Source: Pseudonocardiales bacterium (GTDB lineage: Bacteria > Actinomycetota > Actinomycetes > Mycobacteriales > Pseudonocardiaceae). From it: a stretch of 6,823 nt of DNA. The first letter of the stretch is position 1; each line of letters opens with the position of its first letter. The notes beneath the pieces were generated by a model that made no database searches, was not told the DNA's origin, and worked only from the letters and a program-made list of their open reading frames with translations. The position numbers and the translations under genes were made by a program. The stretch is taken from contig JAODNG010000340.1 in the NCBI GenBank assembly GCA_025465385.1, positions 1 to 6,823 on the forward strand. Reading direction: 5' to 3'. Below are positions 1 to 5,537 of the stretch, piece by piece.

Positions 1-302
1 GCCAACTCGGCGGCCAAGTGCTGGGTGAAGGGCCGTCCGGCGGGGCTGGGCACCACCAGCCGGGGTGGCGGCTCGCCGGCGAGTACGTCATCCAGCGCGT
101 CACCCCAGACGTCCGGCCGCATCACCATGCCGGGTCCGCCACCGTAGGGCGCGTCGTCCACCGACCGGTGTACATCGTGGGTCCAGTCCCGCAGGTCATG
201 CACCGAGAAGTCGATCAGGTTGCGGTCGATGGCCCGGCCGAGCAGGGCCTCTCTAGCTGGTGTCAGGTACTCGGGAAAGATCGTGATGACCTGGATGCGC
301 AC
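1..302 (-). CDS. trmD: tRNA (guanine-37-N1)-methyltransferase TrmD, N-terminal part (gene runs off the left edge)
   Basis: TrmD transfers a methyl group from S-adenosylmethionine to N1 of G37, next to the anticodon, in tRNAs reading CNN-type codons; this prevents +1 frameshifting. It is a cytoplasmic SPOUT-class trefoil-knot dimer. About 100 codons are present. The protein opens MRIQVITIFPEYL, has LRDWTHDVHRSVDD (residues 37-50) and the family signature DDAPYGGGPGMVM (49-61), followed by RPDVWGDAL. The SAM-binding knot and C-terminal domain lie outside the window. The GTG start at 302 fits the family N-terminus exactly and has a GAGGA Shine-Dalgarno 5 nt upstream. That site overlaps the TGA stop of rimM, and only 8 nt separate the two genes, so translation is probably coupled. 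No ATG alternative lies nearby. Identification is secure; only the 3' part is unseen. Confidence 0.95.
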   Translation of the reverse strand, partial: MRIQVITIFPEYLTPAREALLGRAIDRNLIDFSVHDLRDWTHDVHRSVDDAPYGGGPGMVMRPDVWGDALDDVLAGEPPPRLVVPSPAGRPFTQHLAAEL

Positions 303-307
303 GGCTG

Positions 308-312
308 TCCTC
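308..312 (-). promoter_or_regulatory. Ribosome binding site of trmD, overlapping the rimM stop codon
   Basis: On the minus strand the sequence TGAGGA merges the rimM TGA stop with a GAGGA Shine-Dalgarno. The spacer to the trmD GTG is 5 nt. This decides the trmD start and suggests that ribosomes finishing rimM can reinitiate on trmD. Confidence 0.7.
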
Positions 313-841
313 AGTCGAGCAACCCGGGGGGTGGGTCGAGCACCACTCGGCCACCGGCCAGGTCGACCTCGGGAACGATCTCTCGCACGAAGGGCACCAG
401 CGCCTCGCCGTGGTCGGTCGCGAGCACCAGCAGGTCGCTGGCCGGAGCGTGCACGACCTCACGGACCGTTCCCAGCGCCGCGCCGTCTGGCCCTACCGCG
501 GTCAGGCCCTCGAGCTGGTGGTCGTAGAACTCGTCGGGATCGTCGAGCTCGGGCAGTGCGGTGACGTCAGCGGTCAATACGACGCCGCTCAGTTGTGCTG
601 CCGCAGCACGATCGGCCACGCCGGCGAATCGGACGAGCAGCGCACCACTATGCGGGCGCACGGCCTCCACCGTCATCGTGCGCCCAGCATCACCACCGAG
701 CTGCGCGCCGACGACGAAGCGTTGCTCGGGGAAGTCGGTGCGAACTTGCACGACAACCTCTCCCCGCAGGCCATGCGGTCTGCCGATCCGGCCAACCACC
801 CGCTTGGACTGCGTCCCTGAAGGGTCGGTGCCCGGCTGCAC
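311..841 (-). CDS. rimM: 16S rRNA processing / 30S maturation factor RimM
   Basis: RimM binds ribosomal protein S19 in the 30S head and assists late 16S rRNA maturation in the cytoplasm. With the GTG at 841 the protein has 176 residues, the usual family size. The N-terminal beta-barrel domain begins at VVGRIGRPHGLRGEV (residues 15-29) and runs to about 93. The PRC-barrel domain starts at DEFYDHQLEG (103-112) and ends with the typical VPFVREIVPEVDL (149-161) and RVVLDPPPGLLD. Start choice: the frame stays open to a GTG at 901, which would overlap khpA by 38 nt, and another GTG sits at 859. Only the GTG at 841 has a good Shine-Dalgarno (TGAGG, 8 nt away), and the extra N-terminal residues do not look conserved, so 841 is preferred but not certain. 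It follows khpA and precedes trmD, the standard operon order. Confidence 0.93.
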   Translation of the reverse strand: MQPGTDPSGTQSKRVVGRIGRPHGLRGEVVVQVRTDFPEQRFVVGAQLGGDAGRTMTVEAVRPHSGALLVRFAGVADRAAAAQLSGVVLTADVTALPELDDPDEFYDHQLEGLTAVGPDGAALGTVREVVHAPASDLLVLATDHGEALVPFVREIVPEVDLAGGRVVLDPPPGLLD

Positions 842-849
842 GATCGACG

Positions 850-854
850 CCTCA
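850..854 (-). promoter_or_regulatory. Putative ribosome binding site of rimM
   Basis: TGAGG on the minus strand lies 8 nt before the GTG at 841 and 9 nt downstream of the khpA stop. The competing GTG codons at 859 and 901 lack a comparable site, which is the main reason for placing the rimM start at 841. Confidence 0.5.
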
Positions 855-863
855 GCCACGTGT

Positions 864-1103
864 TCAGCGGTCGGTATCGACGACGTCGACGCGTACCCCA
901 CGCCCGCCGATACCGCCCATCACCGTGCGCAAGGCCGTGGCAGTGCGCCCGCCCCGACCGATCACCTTGCCGAGGTCATCGGGGTGGACGTGCACCTCGA
1001 GGGTACGGCCCCGCCGTGTGGTCACCAGCTGGACGCGCACGTCGTCGGGATTGTCGACGATTCCCCGCACGAGGTGTTCGAGTGCGTCCGCCAGCATGCT
1101 CAC
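864..1103 (-). CDS. khpA: KH-domain RNA-binding protein KhpA
   Basis: This 79-residue protein is a single KH domain. The motif GKVIGRGGRTATALRT (residues 45-60) contains the GxxG loop (GRGG, 49-52) that grips single-stranded RNA. The upstream part LEHLVRGIVDNPDDVRV matches the family of small KH proteins encoded between rpsP and rimM in Gram-positive bacteria. In Firmicutes KhpA partners with KhpB (EloR/Jag) and affects cell elongation and division through RNA binding; the role here is inferred from homology. The GTG start overlaps the rpsP stop in a GTGA junction. An in-frame ATG two codons later (1097) has an AGGTG element 5-7 nt upstream and could be the true start; the GTG version agrees better with family length. 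Its place in the operon implies co-expression with S16 and RimM. Confidence 0.93.
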   Translation of the reverse strand: MSMLADALEHLVRGIVDNPDDVRVQLVTTRRGRTLEVHVHPDDLGKVIGRGGRTATALRTVMGGIGGRGVRVDVVDTDR

Positions 1104-1621
1104 ACCTGGCCGTCCGCGACCGTCGCAGTGTCCTCCCGATCGTCGGCTGCGACCGGCGCGCTATCTGGTGCCTTCTCGGGCGCGGCGGCTGGAGCCGGCT
1201 GCGAACCCCTGGTTGGGCCGGTGTCGGCCTGGCGGCCTGACTTCTTTCGTGGTGTGGTCGCCTCGGTAGTCGGCATCTCGCCGGCCTGGGCCAACGCCCG
1301 GTTGAACAGCTCGGCCTTGTCCGGCTTCGGCTCGGCTCGCTGCAACGTGCCCTCGGCACCCGGCAGACCGTTGAACCGCTGCCAGTCCCCAGTGATCTGG
1401 AGCAGGTGTTGGACCGGGTCGGTGGGTTGGGCCCCGACACCGAGCCAGTACTGCACCCGCTCTGAGTCGACCTCGATCACGCTGGGGTGCTCTTTGGGGT
1501 GGTATTTGCCAATCGTTTCGATCGCCTTGCCGTTACGGCGGGTACGGGCATCGGCGACGACGATCCGGTAGTACGGCTGGCGAATTCTGCCGAGCCGCAT
1601 GAGCTTGATCTTGACAGCCAC
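1100..1621 (-). CDS. rpsP: 30S ribosomal protein S16 (bS16) with long C-terminal extension
   Basis: bS16 binds 16S rRNA in the 5' and central domains and is needed for efficient 30S assembly. The start MAVKIKLMRLGRIRQPYYRI (residues 1-20) is diagnostic, followed by VVADARTRRNGKAIETIGKY (21-40) and ERVQYWLGVGAQPTDPV (54-70). The conserved fold ends near residue 85. The remaining ~88 residues form a tail rich in Ala, Pro, Thr, Glu and charged residues (for example SQPAPAAAPEKAPDSAP, 140-156), probably disordered. S16 is about 80-90 residues in many bacteria, while actinobacterial versions often carry such tails, giving 173 here. The GTG at 1621 is preferred over the open frame up to 1687 because it matches the family N-terminus and has AGGAG 11 nt upstream. 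The stop overlaps the khpA start by 4 nt. It is the first gene after a spacer with a candidate promoter. Confidence 0.96.
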   Translation of the reverse strand: MAVKIKLMRLGRIRQPYYRIVVADARTRRNGKAIETIGKYHPKEHPSVIEVDSERVQYWLGVGAQPTDPVQHLLQITGDWQRFNGLPGAEGTLQRAEPKPDKAELFNRALAQAGEMPTTEATTPRKKSGRQADTGPTRGSQPAPAAAPEKAPDSAPVAADDREDTATVADGQV

Positions 1622-1756
1622 GGGTCGAGCTACTCCTGTCAACGCGCGAGGTTCACGGTGAGCGCGCACGGCCCATGGTGGGGGCACGGACCGACGACGC
1701 TCGCGAGGTCAGTGGCCGCGGCACGCTGAGAGGACCCGCCGCGACAACAGCCGCCC
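1622..1756 (-). other. Presumed 5' untranslated leader of rpsP
   Basis: If the -10 element at 1757-1762 is real, transcription would start near 1750 and leave roughly 125-130 nt of leader before the rpsP GTG. The leader is GC-rich and contains a possible stem (TCA, two bulged bases, GTG pairing with CAC and TGA) around 1700-1721. I see no known riboswitch core and no coding gene. Such a leader could serve translational feedback by a ribosomal protein, but nothing in the sequence proves it. Confidence 0.3.
1633..1637 (-). promoter_or_regulatory. Ribosome binding site of rpsP
   Basis: AGGAG on the minus strand, 11 nt before the GTG at 1621. It is a strong match to the 16S rRNA 3' end, at the long side of normal spacing, and supports the S16 start chosen. 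Confidence 0.65.
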
Positions 1757-1765
1757 ATTGTGCCA
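1757..1765 (-). promoter_or_regulatory. Candidate extended -10 promoter for the rpsP-khpA-rimM-trmD operon
   Basis: The minus strand reads TGGCACAAT, an extended -10 (TGN followed by CACAAT, which matches TANNNT at all positions but the first). No good -35 hexamer is visible 16-18 nt upstream, which is tolerated when a TGN extension is present. It lies in the only intergenic space before rpsP, where a growth-linked promoter is expected. The assignment rests on motif and position only. Confidence 0.45.
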
Positions 1766-1784
1766 GACCGTCCCGGCCGCTGGC
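1762..1784 (-). repeat. Imperfect inverted repeat overlapping the rpsP promoter candidate
   Basis: GCCAG and CTGGC flank a 13-nt centre that itself contains CCG-GGA-CGG. In RNA this could form two stacked short stems. It sits 15 nt after the CPBP-protease stop codon and shares bases with the upstream edge of the extended -10 element. It may be a weak terminator for the upstream genes (there is no U-tract), an operator, or chance in GC-rich DNA. Confidence 0.25.
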
Positions 1785-1799
1785 GTATCGCCCGTCCAC

Positions 1800-2549
1800 T
1801 CAGCCGGATAGCACGCCTTGGGTGATCAGCAGAAGTCCGACCGCGGGCAGGAAGTTGTTCGCCTGATGGGCGACAATGCTGCCCAGTAGGTTGCCAGTGA
1901 GCAATCGGGCCAGCGCGATCGGCAGCGAGATCACCACCAGTAGCGGGGTACGCAGCAACTCCAAGTGCGCGCAGGAGAACAGTACGGTGGTTAACCCGAA
2001 AATGACCCAGCGGTTCCAACGCCAGTACTCCATCGCCCGCCACAGCACGCCGCGATAGAGCACCTCCTCGCATACCGGCGCGATCAACCACACTGCGAAG
2101 AAGAGCAGCAAGCCCAGTCCGAGAGGCAGCCGCAGACCGTCGAACACCTCCCCCACCGCTGAATTCGCGTGGCTATAGCCGACCCAGCGCGCCCACAACG
2201 CCGAGGCCGGCACGGTGACCACCAACCCCACGACGCCCAGAGCCAGCCCCAGGCCGGCGTCTTGCAGCCGCCACCGCACCGACAGTTGATTGCGTAACCG
2301 TTCCAGCAGCTTGCCCTGGGCGAGCAGCGCGGCACCGGTGGCCGCCACCACACCAGCGGCCACAGTCGGCACCAGGAGCGCAGCAACCAGTGCCCCGCCG
2401 GGCAGGTGGGTACCCGCAGTCCCGTGCCGCAACGTCAGCGCGAAGGGCACCAGGACGAGCACCGAGACCGCCAGGAAGGTGACCTCCGCGACCAGGAAGC
2501 AAACGAGCATCAGCCAGCCGCGGCGGGTATCACGCAGGGCAGTGGTCAC
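1800..2549 (-). CDS. CPBP-family intramembrane metalloprotease (Rce1/Abi type)
   Basis: A 249-residue polytopic membrane protein with the three motifs of the CPBP (CAAX protease and bacteriocin-processing) glutamic endopeptidase family: EEVLYR (E161, E162, R166), FSCAH (F191, H195) and SIVAHQANN (H228, N231/N232). Hydrophobic segments lie at about 13-40, 51-78, 97-119, 142-160, 181-198, 202-216 and 222-246, placing the active site within the cytoplasmic membrane. Family members cleave prenylated proteins or peptides, confer bacteriocin self-immunity, or act as protein scaffolds; the substrate here is unknown. The GTG start overlaps the amidohydrolase stop (GTGA), implying translational coupling. 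All motif residues are intact, so an active enzyme is likely. Two leucines (85 and 186) use TTA, a rare codon in such GC-rich genomes. Family assignment is firm, biological role is not. Confidence 0.9.
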   Translation of the reverse strand: MTTALRDTRRGWLMLVCFLVAEVTFLAVSVLVLVPFALTLRHGTAGTHLPGGALVAALLVPTVAAGVVAATGAALLAQGKLLERLRNQLSVRWRLQDAGLGLALGVVGLVVTVPASALWARWVGYSHANSAVGEVFDGLRLPLGLGLLLFFAVWLIAPVCEEVLYRGVLWRAMEYWRWNRWVIFGLTTVLFSCAHLELLRTPLLVVISLPIALARLLTGNLLGSIVAHQANNFLPAVGLLLITQGVLSG

Positions 2550-3634
2550 AGCACCCGCCCGCGCAACATGAGCAACACGGGGGTGCGCAGAGCGTCCGTG
2601 TCCAGTCGCGGGTCAGTGCGCGTGACGAGAAGGTCCGCCGGCGCACCAGGCACCAGGCCGGGAACGCCCAGCCAGTCGCGGGCTGCCCAGCTCGCCGCCG
2701 CCAGCGCCTGCGTACCGGTAAGCCCGACCGTCCGCAGCGCGGCAATCTCGTCCACCAGCCGGCCGTGCTGGATTCCACCGCCGGCGTCGCTGCCGGCGTA
2801 GATAGCGATTCCCGCCTCGACGGCGGCCCCGATGTTGTCTTGCACCCGGGCGTGCAATGTCCGAATCTGCGTGGCATAACGCGGATACTTGCCGGCGCGC
2901 TGCGCGATCGCCGGGAACGTCTCGATGTTGATCAAAGTAGGCACCAGCGCGGTGCCACGCGCGGCCATCTCGGTGATGGTCTCGGCGGATAGGCCGGTGC
3001 CGTGCTCGATGCAGTCGATCCCCGCGGCGATCAAACCCGGCAGCGCTTCGGCACCGAAGACGTGCGCGGTGACCCTGGCCCCGGCGGCGTGCCCGGCGGC
3101 GACCGCCTCGACCAGTACATGATCGGGCCACAGCGGGGCAAGCTCACCGCTTTCGCGGTCGATCCAGTCACCGACCAGCTTGACCCAGCCATCCCCAGCC
3201 GCCGCCTGCTCAACCACGGCCTGCGCAAGGAGCGCGGGATCGTCGAGCTCCACGCCGAGAGCCGGGATGTAACGCTTCGGCCGGGCTAGGTGCCGACCGG
3301 CCCTGATGATCCGCGGCAGGTCGTCGCGGGCCTGCAACGGGCGCGAGTCGATCGGCGATCCGCAATCCCGGATCAGCAGGGTGCCAGCGTCGCGGTCGGT
3401 GGCGGCCTGATCCGCGGCGTCGGCGAGGGTCGCCGGCCCCCGGGCGCCGATACCGATGTGACAGTGAGCGTCGACCAGGCCGGGAAGTACGTAGCCGCCG
3501 TCGCAGACAGTGACCGCACCTGGAACCGGCTCGGCACAGATCACCCCATTGGCGACCCACAGGTCACCGGGTTCACCAGCTGGAAGCAGGACCCCGCGCA
3601 GGTGCATCGGGGCCGCTGCCGGAGGCAGGCTCAC
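2546..3634 (-). CDS. Metal-dependent amidohydrolase (imidazolonepropionase/prolidase-like)
   Basis: The 362-residue protein has the composite layout of cytoplasmic amidohydrolases: an N-terminal beta-sandwich strand region, a TIM-barrel core and a return to the sandwich at the C-terminus (GAPADLLVT, 330-338). Metal ligands are visible: LVDAHCHIG with H57 and H59, WVKLVGDW with candidate carbamylated lysine K152, VTAHVF with H191, CIEHGTG with H211, and AGSDAGG with D283. This set suggests a binuclear centre, as in Xaa-Pro dipeptidase and imidazolonepropionase relatives. The substrate is unknown; hydrolysis of an amide or cyclic amide is the reasonable class-level guess. A similar gene follows ffh in mycobacteria, so the linkage looks ancestral. 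The GTG start forms a GTGA overlap with the ffh stop, with GAGG 11 nt upstream. An in-frame ATG nine codons later (3607) is possible but has no clear ribosome site. Confidence 0.88.
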   Translation of the reverse strand: MSLPPAAAPMHLRGVLLPAGEPGDLWVANGVICAEPVPGAVTVCDGGYVLPGLVDAHCHIGIGARGPATLADAADQAATDRDAGTLLIRDCGSPIDSRPLQARDDLPRIIRAGRHLARPKRYIPALGVELDDPALLAQAVVEQAAAGDGWVKLVGDWIDRESGELAPLWPDHVLVEAVAAGHAAGARVTAHVFGAEALPGLIAAGIDCIEHGTGLSAETITEMAARGTALVPTLINIETFPAIAQRAGKYPRYATQIRTLHARVQDNIGAAVEAGIAIYAGSDAGGGIQHGRLVDEIAALRTVGLTGTQALAAASWAARDWLGVPGLVPGAPADLLVTRTDPRLDTDALRTPVLLMLRGRVL

Positions 3635-5163
3635 TTCTTGGGAAACCTCAGCTTCGACGGGTCGAAACCGGGCGGAAGCTGGTCCAGACCGGACAGCTCG
3701 GACAGGTCGGGCATCCCCGGGGGCAACCCTCCTGGTAGCCCTGCCGGCAGGCCACCGGGCAGGCCCCTGGGCGTCCGAGGCGGCGTCGGGCCCCGTCCCT
3801 TGCCCTTCTTACCGCCTTTGCGTCCCTTGCGGCCGCGGCGACCGGGTCCGGCCCCGAAGCCGAACCGGCCGGCCATCTGTTGCATCATCTTGCGAGCTTC
3901 GAAGAATCGCTCTACCAGCTGGTTCACCTCGCTGACCGCCACTCCGGAACCCCGGGCGATGCGCTGGCGCCGGGACGCGTTGATGATTTTCGGATCGGCC
4001 CTTTCGGCGGGTGTCATGCCCCGGATGATGGCTTGAAGCCGGTCCAGCTGCTTGTCGTCTACCTGGGCGAGCTGCTCTTTCATCCCCGCCGCGCCGGGCA
4101 GCATCCCGAGCAGGTTGGCGATCGGGCCCATCTTGCGGATGGCCTGCATCTGCTCGAGGAAGTCTTCCAGGGTCAGCTCGCCGCTGCCGATCTTGGCGGC
4201 GGTCTGCTCGGCCTGCTCCGCATCGAAGGCCTGCTCGGCCTGCTCGATCAGGGTGAGCAGATCTCCCATGCCCAGGATCCGGCTGGCCATCCGGTCCGGA
4301 TGGAAGACATCGAAGTCCTCCAGCCTCTCCCCGTTGGAGGCGAACAGGATCGGCGCACCGGTGACTTGCCGCACCGACAGCGCGGCGCCACCGCGCGCGT
4401 CACCATCGAGCTTGGTCAGTACGACGCCGCTGAAGCCGACGCCGTCGCGGAACGCCTCGGAGGTGGACACCGCGTCTTGGCCGATCATGGCGTCGATGAC
4501 GAACAGGATCTCGTTGGGGCGCACCGCATCGCGGATATCAACGGCTTGGCGCATCATCTCGGCGTCGATACCCAACCGTCCGGCGGTGTCCACCACGACG
4601 ATGTCGTACTGGCGAGCCCGGGCCTCGGCTACCCCACGGCGGGATACGTCGACCGGGTCGCCGACACCGTTGCCTGGCTCCGGGGCGTACACCTGCACCC
4701 CGGCCTGTTGGCCCACAATCTGCAACTGGGTGACCGCGTTGGGTCGCTGCAGGTCCGCGGCGACGAGCAGCGGGGTATGGCCCTGGCTGCGCAGCCAAAG
4801 GGCTAGCTTGCCGGCCAGCGTCGTCTTTCCGGAACCCTGCAAGCCGGCCAGCATGATCACAGTTGGGGACACCTTGGCCAGTTCAAGACGTCGGGTGGCG
4901 CCACCCAGGATGCCGATGAGCTCCTCGTTGACGATCTTTATGACCTGCTGGGCGGGATTCAGCGCCCCAGAGACCTCCGAGCCTTTGGCGCGCTCCTTGA
5001 TCTGCGCGACGAACTGGCGGACCACCGGCAGCGCGACATCCGCCTCCAACAGCGCGATGCGGATCTCGCGGGCGGTGGCATCGATGTCGGCATCGGAAAG
5101 CCTGCCCTTGCCGCGCAGACCGGCCAACGCTGACGTGAGCCGGTCGGAGAGGGTGTCGAACAC
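3631..5163 (-). CDS. ffh: Signal recognition particle GTPase Ffh (SRP54)
   Basis: Ffh binds the 4.5S/SRP RNA, captures hydrophobic signal sequences at the ribosome exit and, with FtsY, delivers nascent membrane proteins to the translocon. With the GTG at 5163 it has 510 residues. The N-domain opens FDTLSDRLTSALAGLRGKG. The G-domain shows the P-loop GLQGSGKTT (107-115), DLQRPNAV (137-144), DTAGR (192-196) and TKLDGDARGG (250-259). The M-domain (about 300-433) includes the finger-loop region KMGPIANLLGMLPG (344-357) and the RNA-binding SRRQRIARGSG (397-407). A basic Gly/Lys/Arg tail (about 439-458) is followed by a GLP-type repeat (467-484) and ends KLRFPKK, as in other actinobacterial Ffh. Start: the frame is open for 61 more codons upstream, but that part is Cys/Arg-rich and unlike Ffh, and AAGGGAG lies 10 nt before this GTG. 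The stop overlaps the amidohydrolase start. Confidence 0.97.
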   Translation of the reverse strand: MFDTLSDRLTSALAGLRGKGRLSDADIDATAREIRIALLEADVALPVVRQFVAQIKERAKGSEVSGALNPAQQVIKIVNEELIGILGGATRRLELAKVSPTVIMLAGLQGSGKTTLAGKLALWLRSQGHTPLLVAADLQRPNAVTQLQIVGQQAGVQVYAPEPGNGVGDPVDVSRRGVAEARARQYDIVVVDTAGRLGIDAEMMRQAVDIRDAVRPNEILFVIDAMIGQDAVSTSEAFRDGVGFSGVVLTKLDGDARGGAALSVRQVTGAPILFASNGERLEDFDVFHPDRMASRILGMGDLLTLIEQAEQAFDAEQAEQTAAKIGSGELTLEDFLEQMQAIRKMGPIANLLGMLPGAAGMKEQLAQVDDKQLDRLQAIIRGMTPAERADPKIINASRRQRIARGSGVAVSEVNQLVERFFEARKMMQQMAGRFGFGAGPGRRGRKGRKGGKKGKGRGPTPPRTPRGLPGGLPAGLPGGLPPGMPDLSELSGLDQLPPGFDPSKLRFPKK

Positions 5164-5537
5164 GCCGGTCGCACTCCCTTGGGATCCGGCGGGGTGGTAG
5201 CCCCGGAGTCTGACTGCTGAACGCCAGCGTAGCCGCGTCGAGCAGCAGGCCGGACCTGGCCCGACGTCCAGAGCCGCAACCGCCGGCGTCCCAGGCCCCA
5301 CCCCGGGTTGCGCCGGCGGTCCGGCATGGGCTCTTACGGTCGGCACGGCATAGCCGCCGCCCGAGTCTCCGGCCAGGGCAGCAAGCTGGCGTCCGCCCGA
5401 CCTCTGCGCCGAGCCACCCGATCAGCCTGCCGAAACCAGCCCGCACCAGGGAGCGTGAATACCCGCAATCTCGACTAGGTAGGACTACTTGATCTGGCGG
5501 TGACGCTGAGCTCGACGGACACGCACTACGACGCCGA
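5164..5537. other. Intergenic region between the DivIVA-like gene and ffh
   Basis: These 374 bases hold no gene I can support. Open frames crossing it are Arg/Cys/Pro-rich and lack family features, as expected for chance frames in GC-rich DNA. No terminator with a U-tract follows the DivIVA-like stop. I could not find a convincing -35/-10 pair, although a promoter for ffh is expected here. The part near 5458-5490 is locally less GC-rich (TAGTCCTACCTAGTC on the minus strand) and is the best place to look for one. A small stem GGGG-CTACCA-CCCC lies just upstream of the ffh ribosome site. Confidence 0.5.
5174..5180 (-). promoter_or_regulatory. Ribosome binding site of ffh
   Basis: AAGGGAG on the minus strand, 10 nt before the GTG at 5163. 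It fixes the ffh start against the longer open frame. The adjacent bases read TCCC-AA-GGGA, a tiny self-complementary stretch that could partly mask the site, though a 2-nt loop is sterically poor. Confidence 0.65.

Noticed and set aside
842..901. Longer RimM starting at GTG 901
   Set aside because: It would overlap khpA by 38 nt, lacks a good ribosome site and adds residues that do not resemble RimM; 841 fits better.
561..1571. Plus-strand open frame (336 codons) opposite rimM, khpA and rpsP
   Set aside because: It runs antisense to three certain genes, has no family features, and its composition is that of a complementary-strand shadow.
1781..1799. GGCG-ATA-CGCC hairpin after the CPBP stop as a terminator
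   Set aside because: A 4-bp stem with a 3-nt loop and no U-tract is too weak to call an intrinsic terminator.
4052..5200. Long plus-strand open frame (382 codons) opposite ffh
   Set aside because: It is Ser/Arg/Ala-rich without any recognisable domain and lies entirely antisense to a certain gene; long chance antisense frames are usual in GC-rich DNA. The overlapping plus-strand frame at 3880-4806 is rejected for the same reason.
5240..5262. Possible SRP RNA (4.5S) fragment: minus strand contains CCAGGTCCGG near ffh
   Set aside because: The match to the conserved SRP RNA loop region stops after AGGTCCGG; the following GAAGGAAGCAG-like loop and the opposing helix are absent.
5164..5346. In-frame N-terminal extension of Ffh by 61 codons
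   Set aside because: The extension is rich in Cys, Arg, Pro and Gly, unlike any Ffh N-domain, while the GTG at 5163 has a strong ribosome site and yields the standard N-terminus.
5326..5478. Plus-strand 50-codon open frame (starts MGSYGRHGIAAARV) in the gap upstream of ffh
   Set aside because: Short, basic, no clear ribosome binding site and no recognisable similarity; a chance frame is the simplest explanation, though only comparative data would exclude it.
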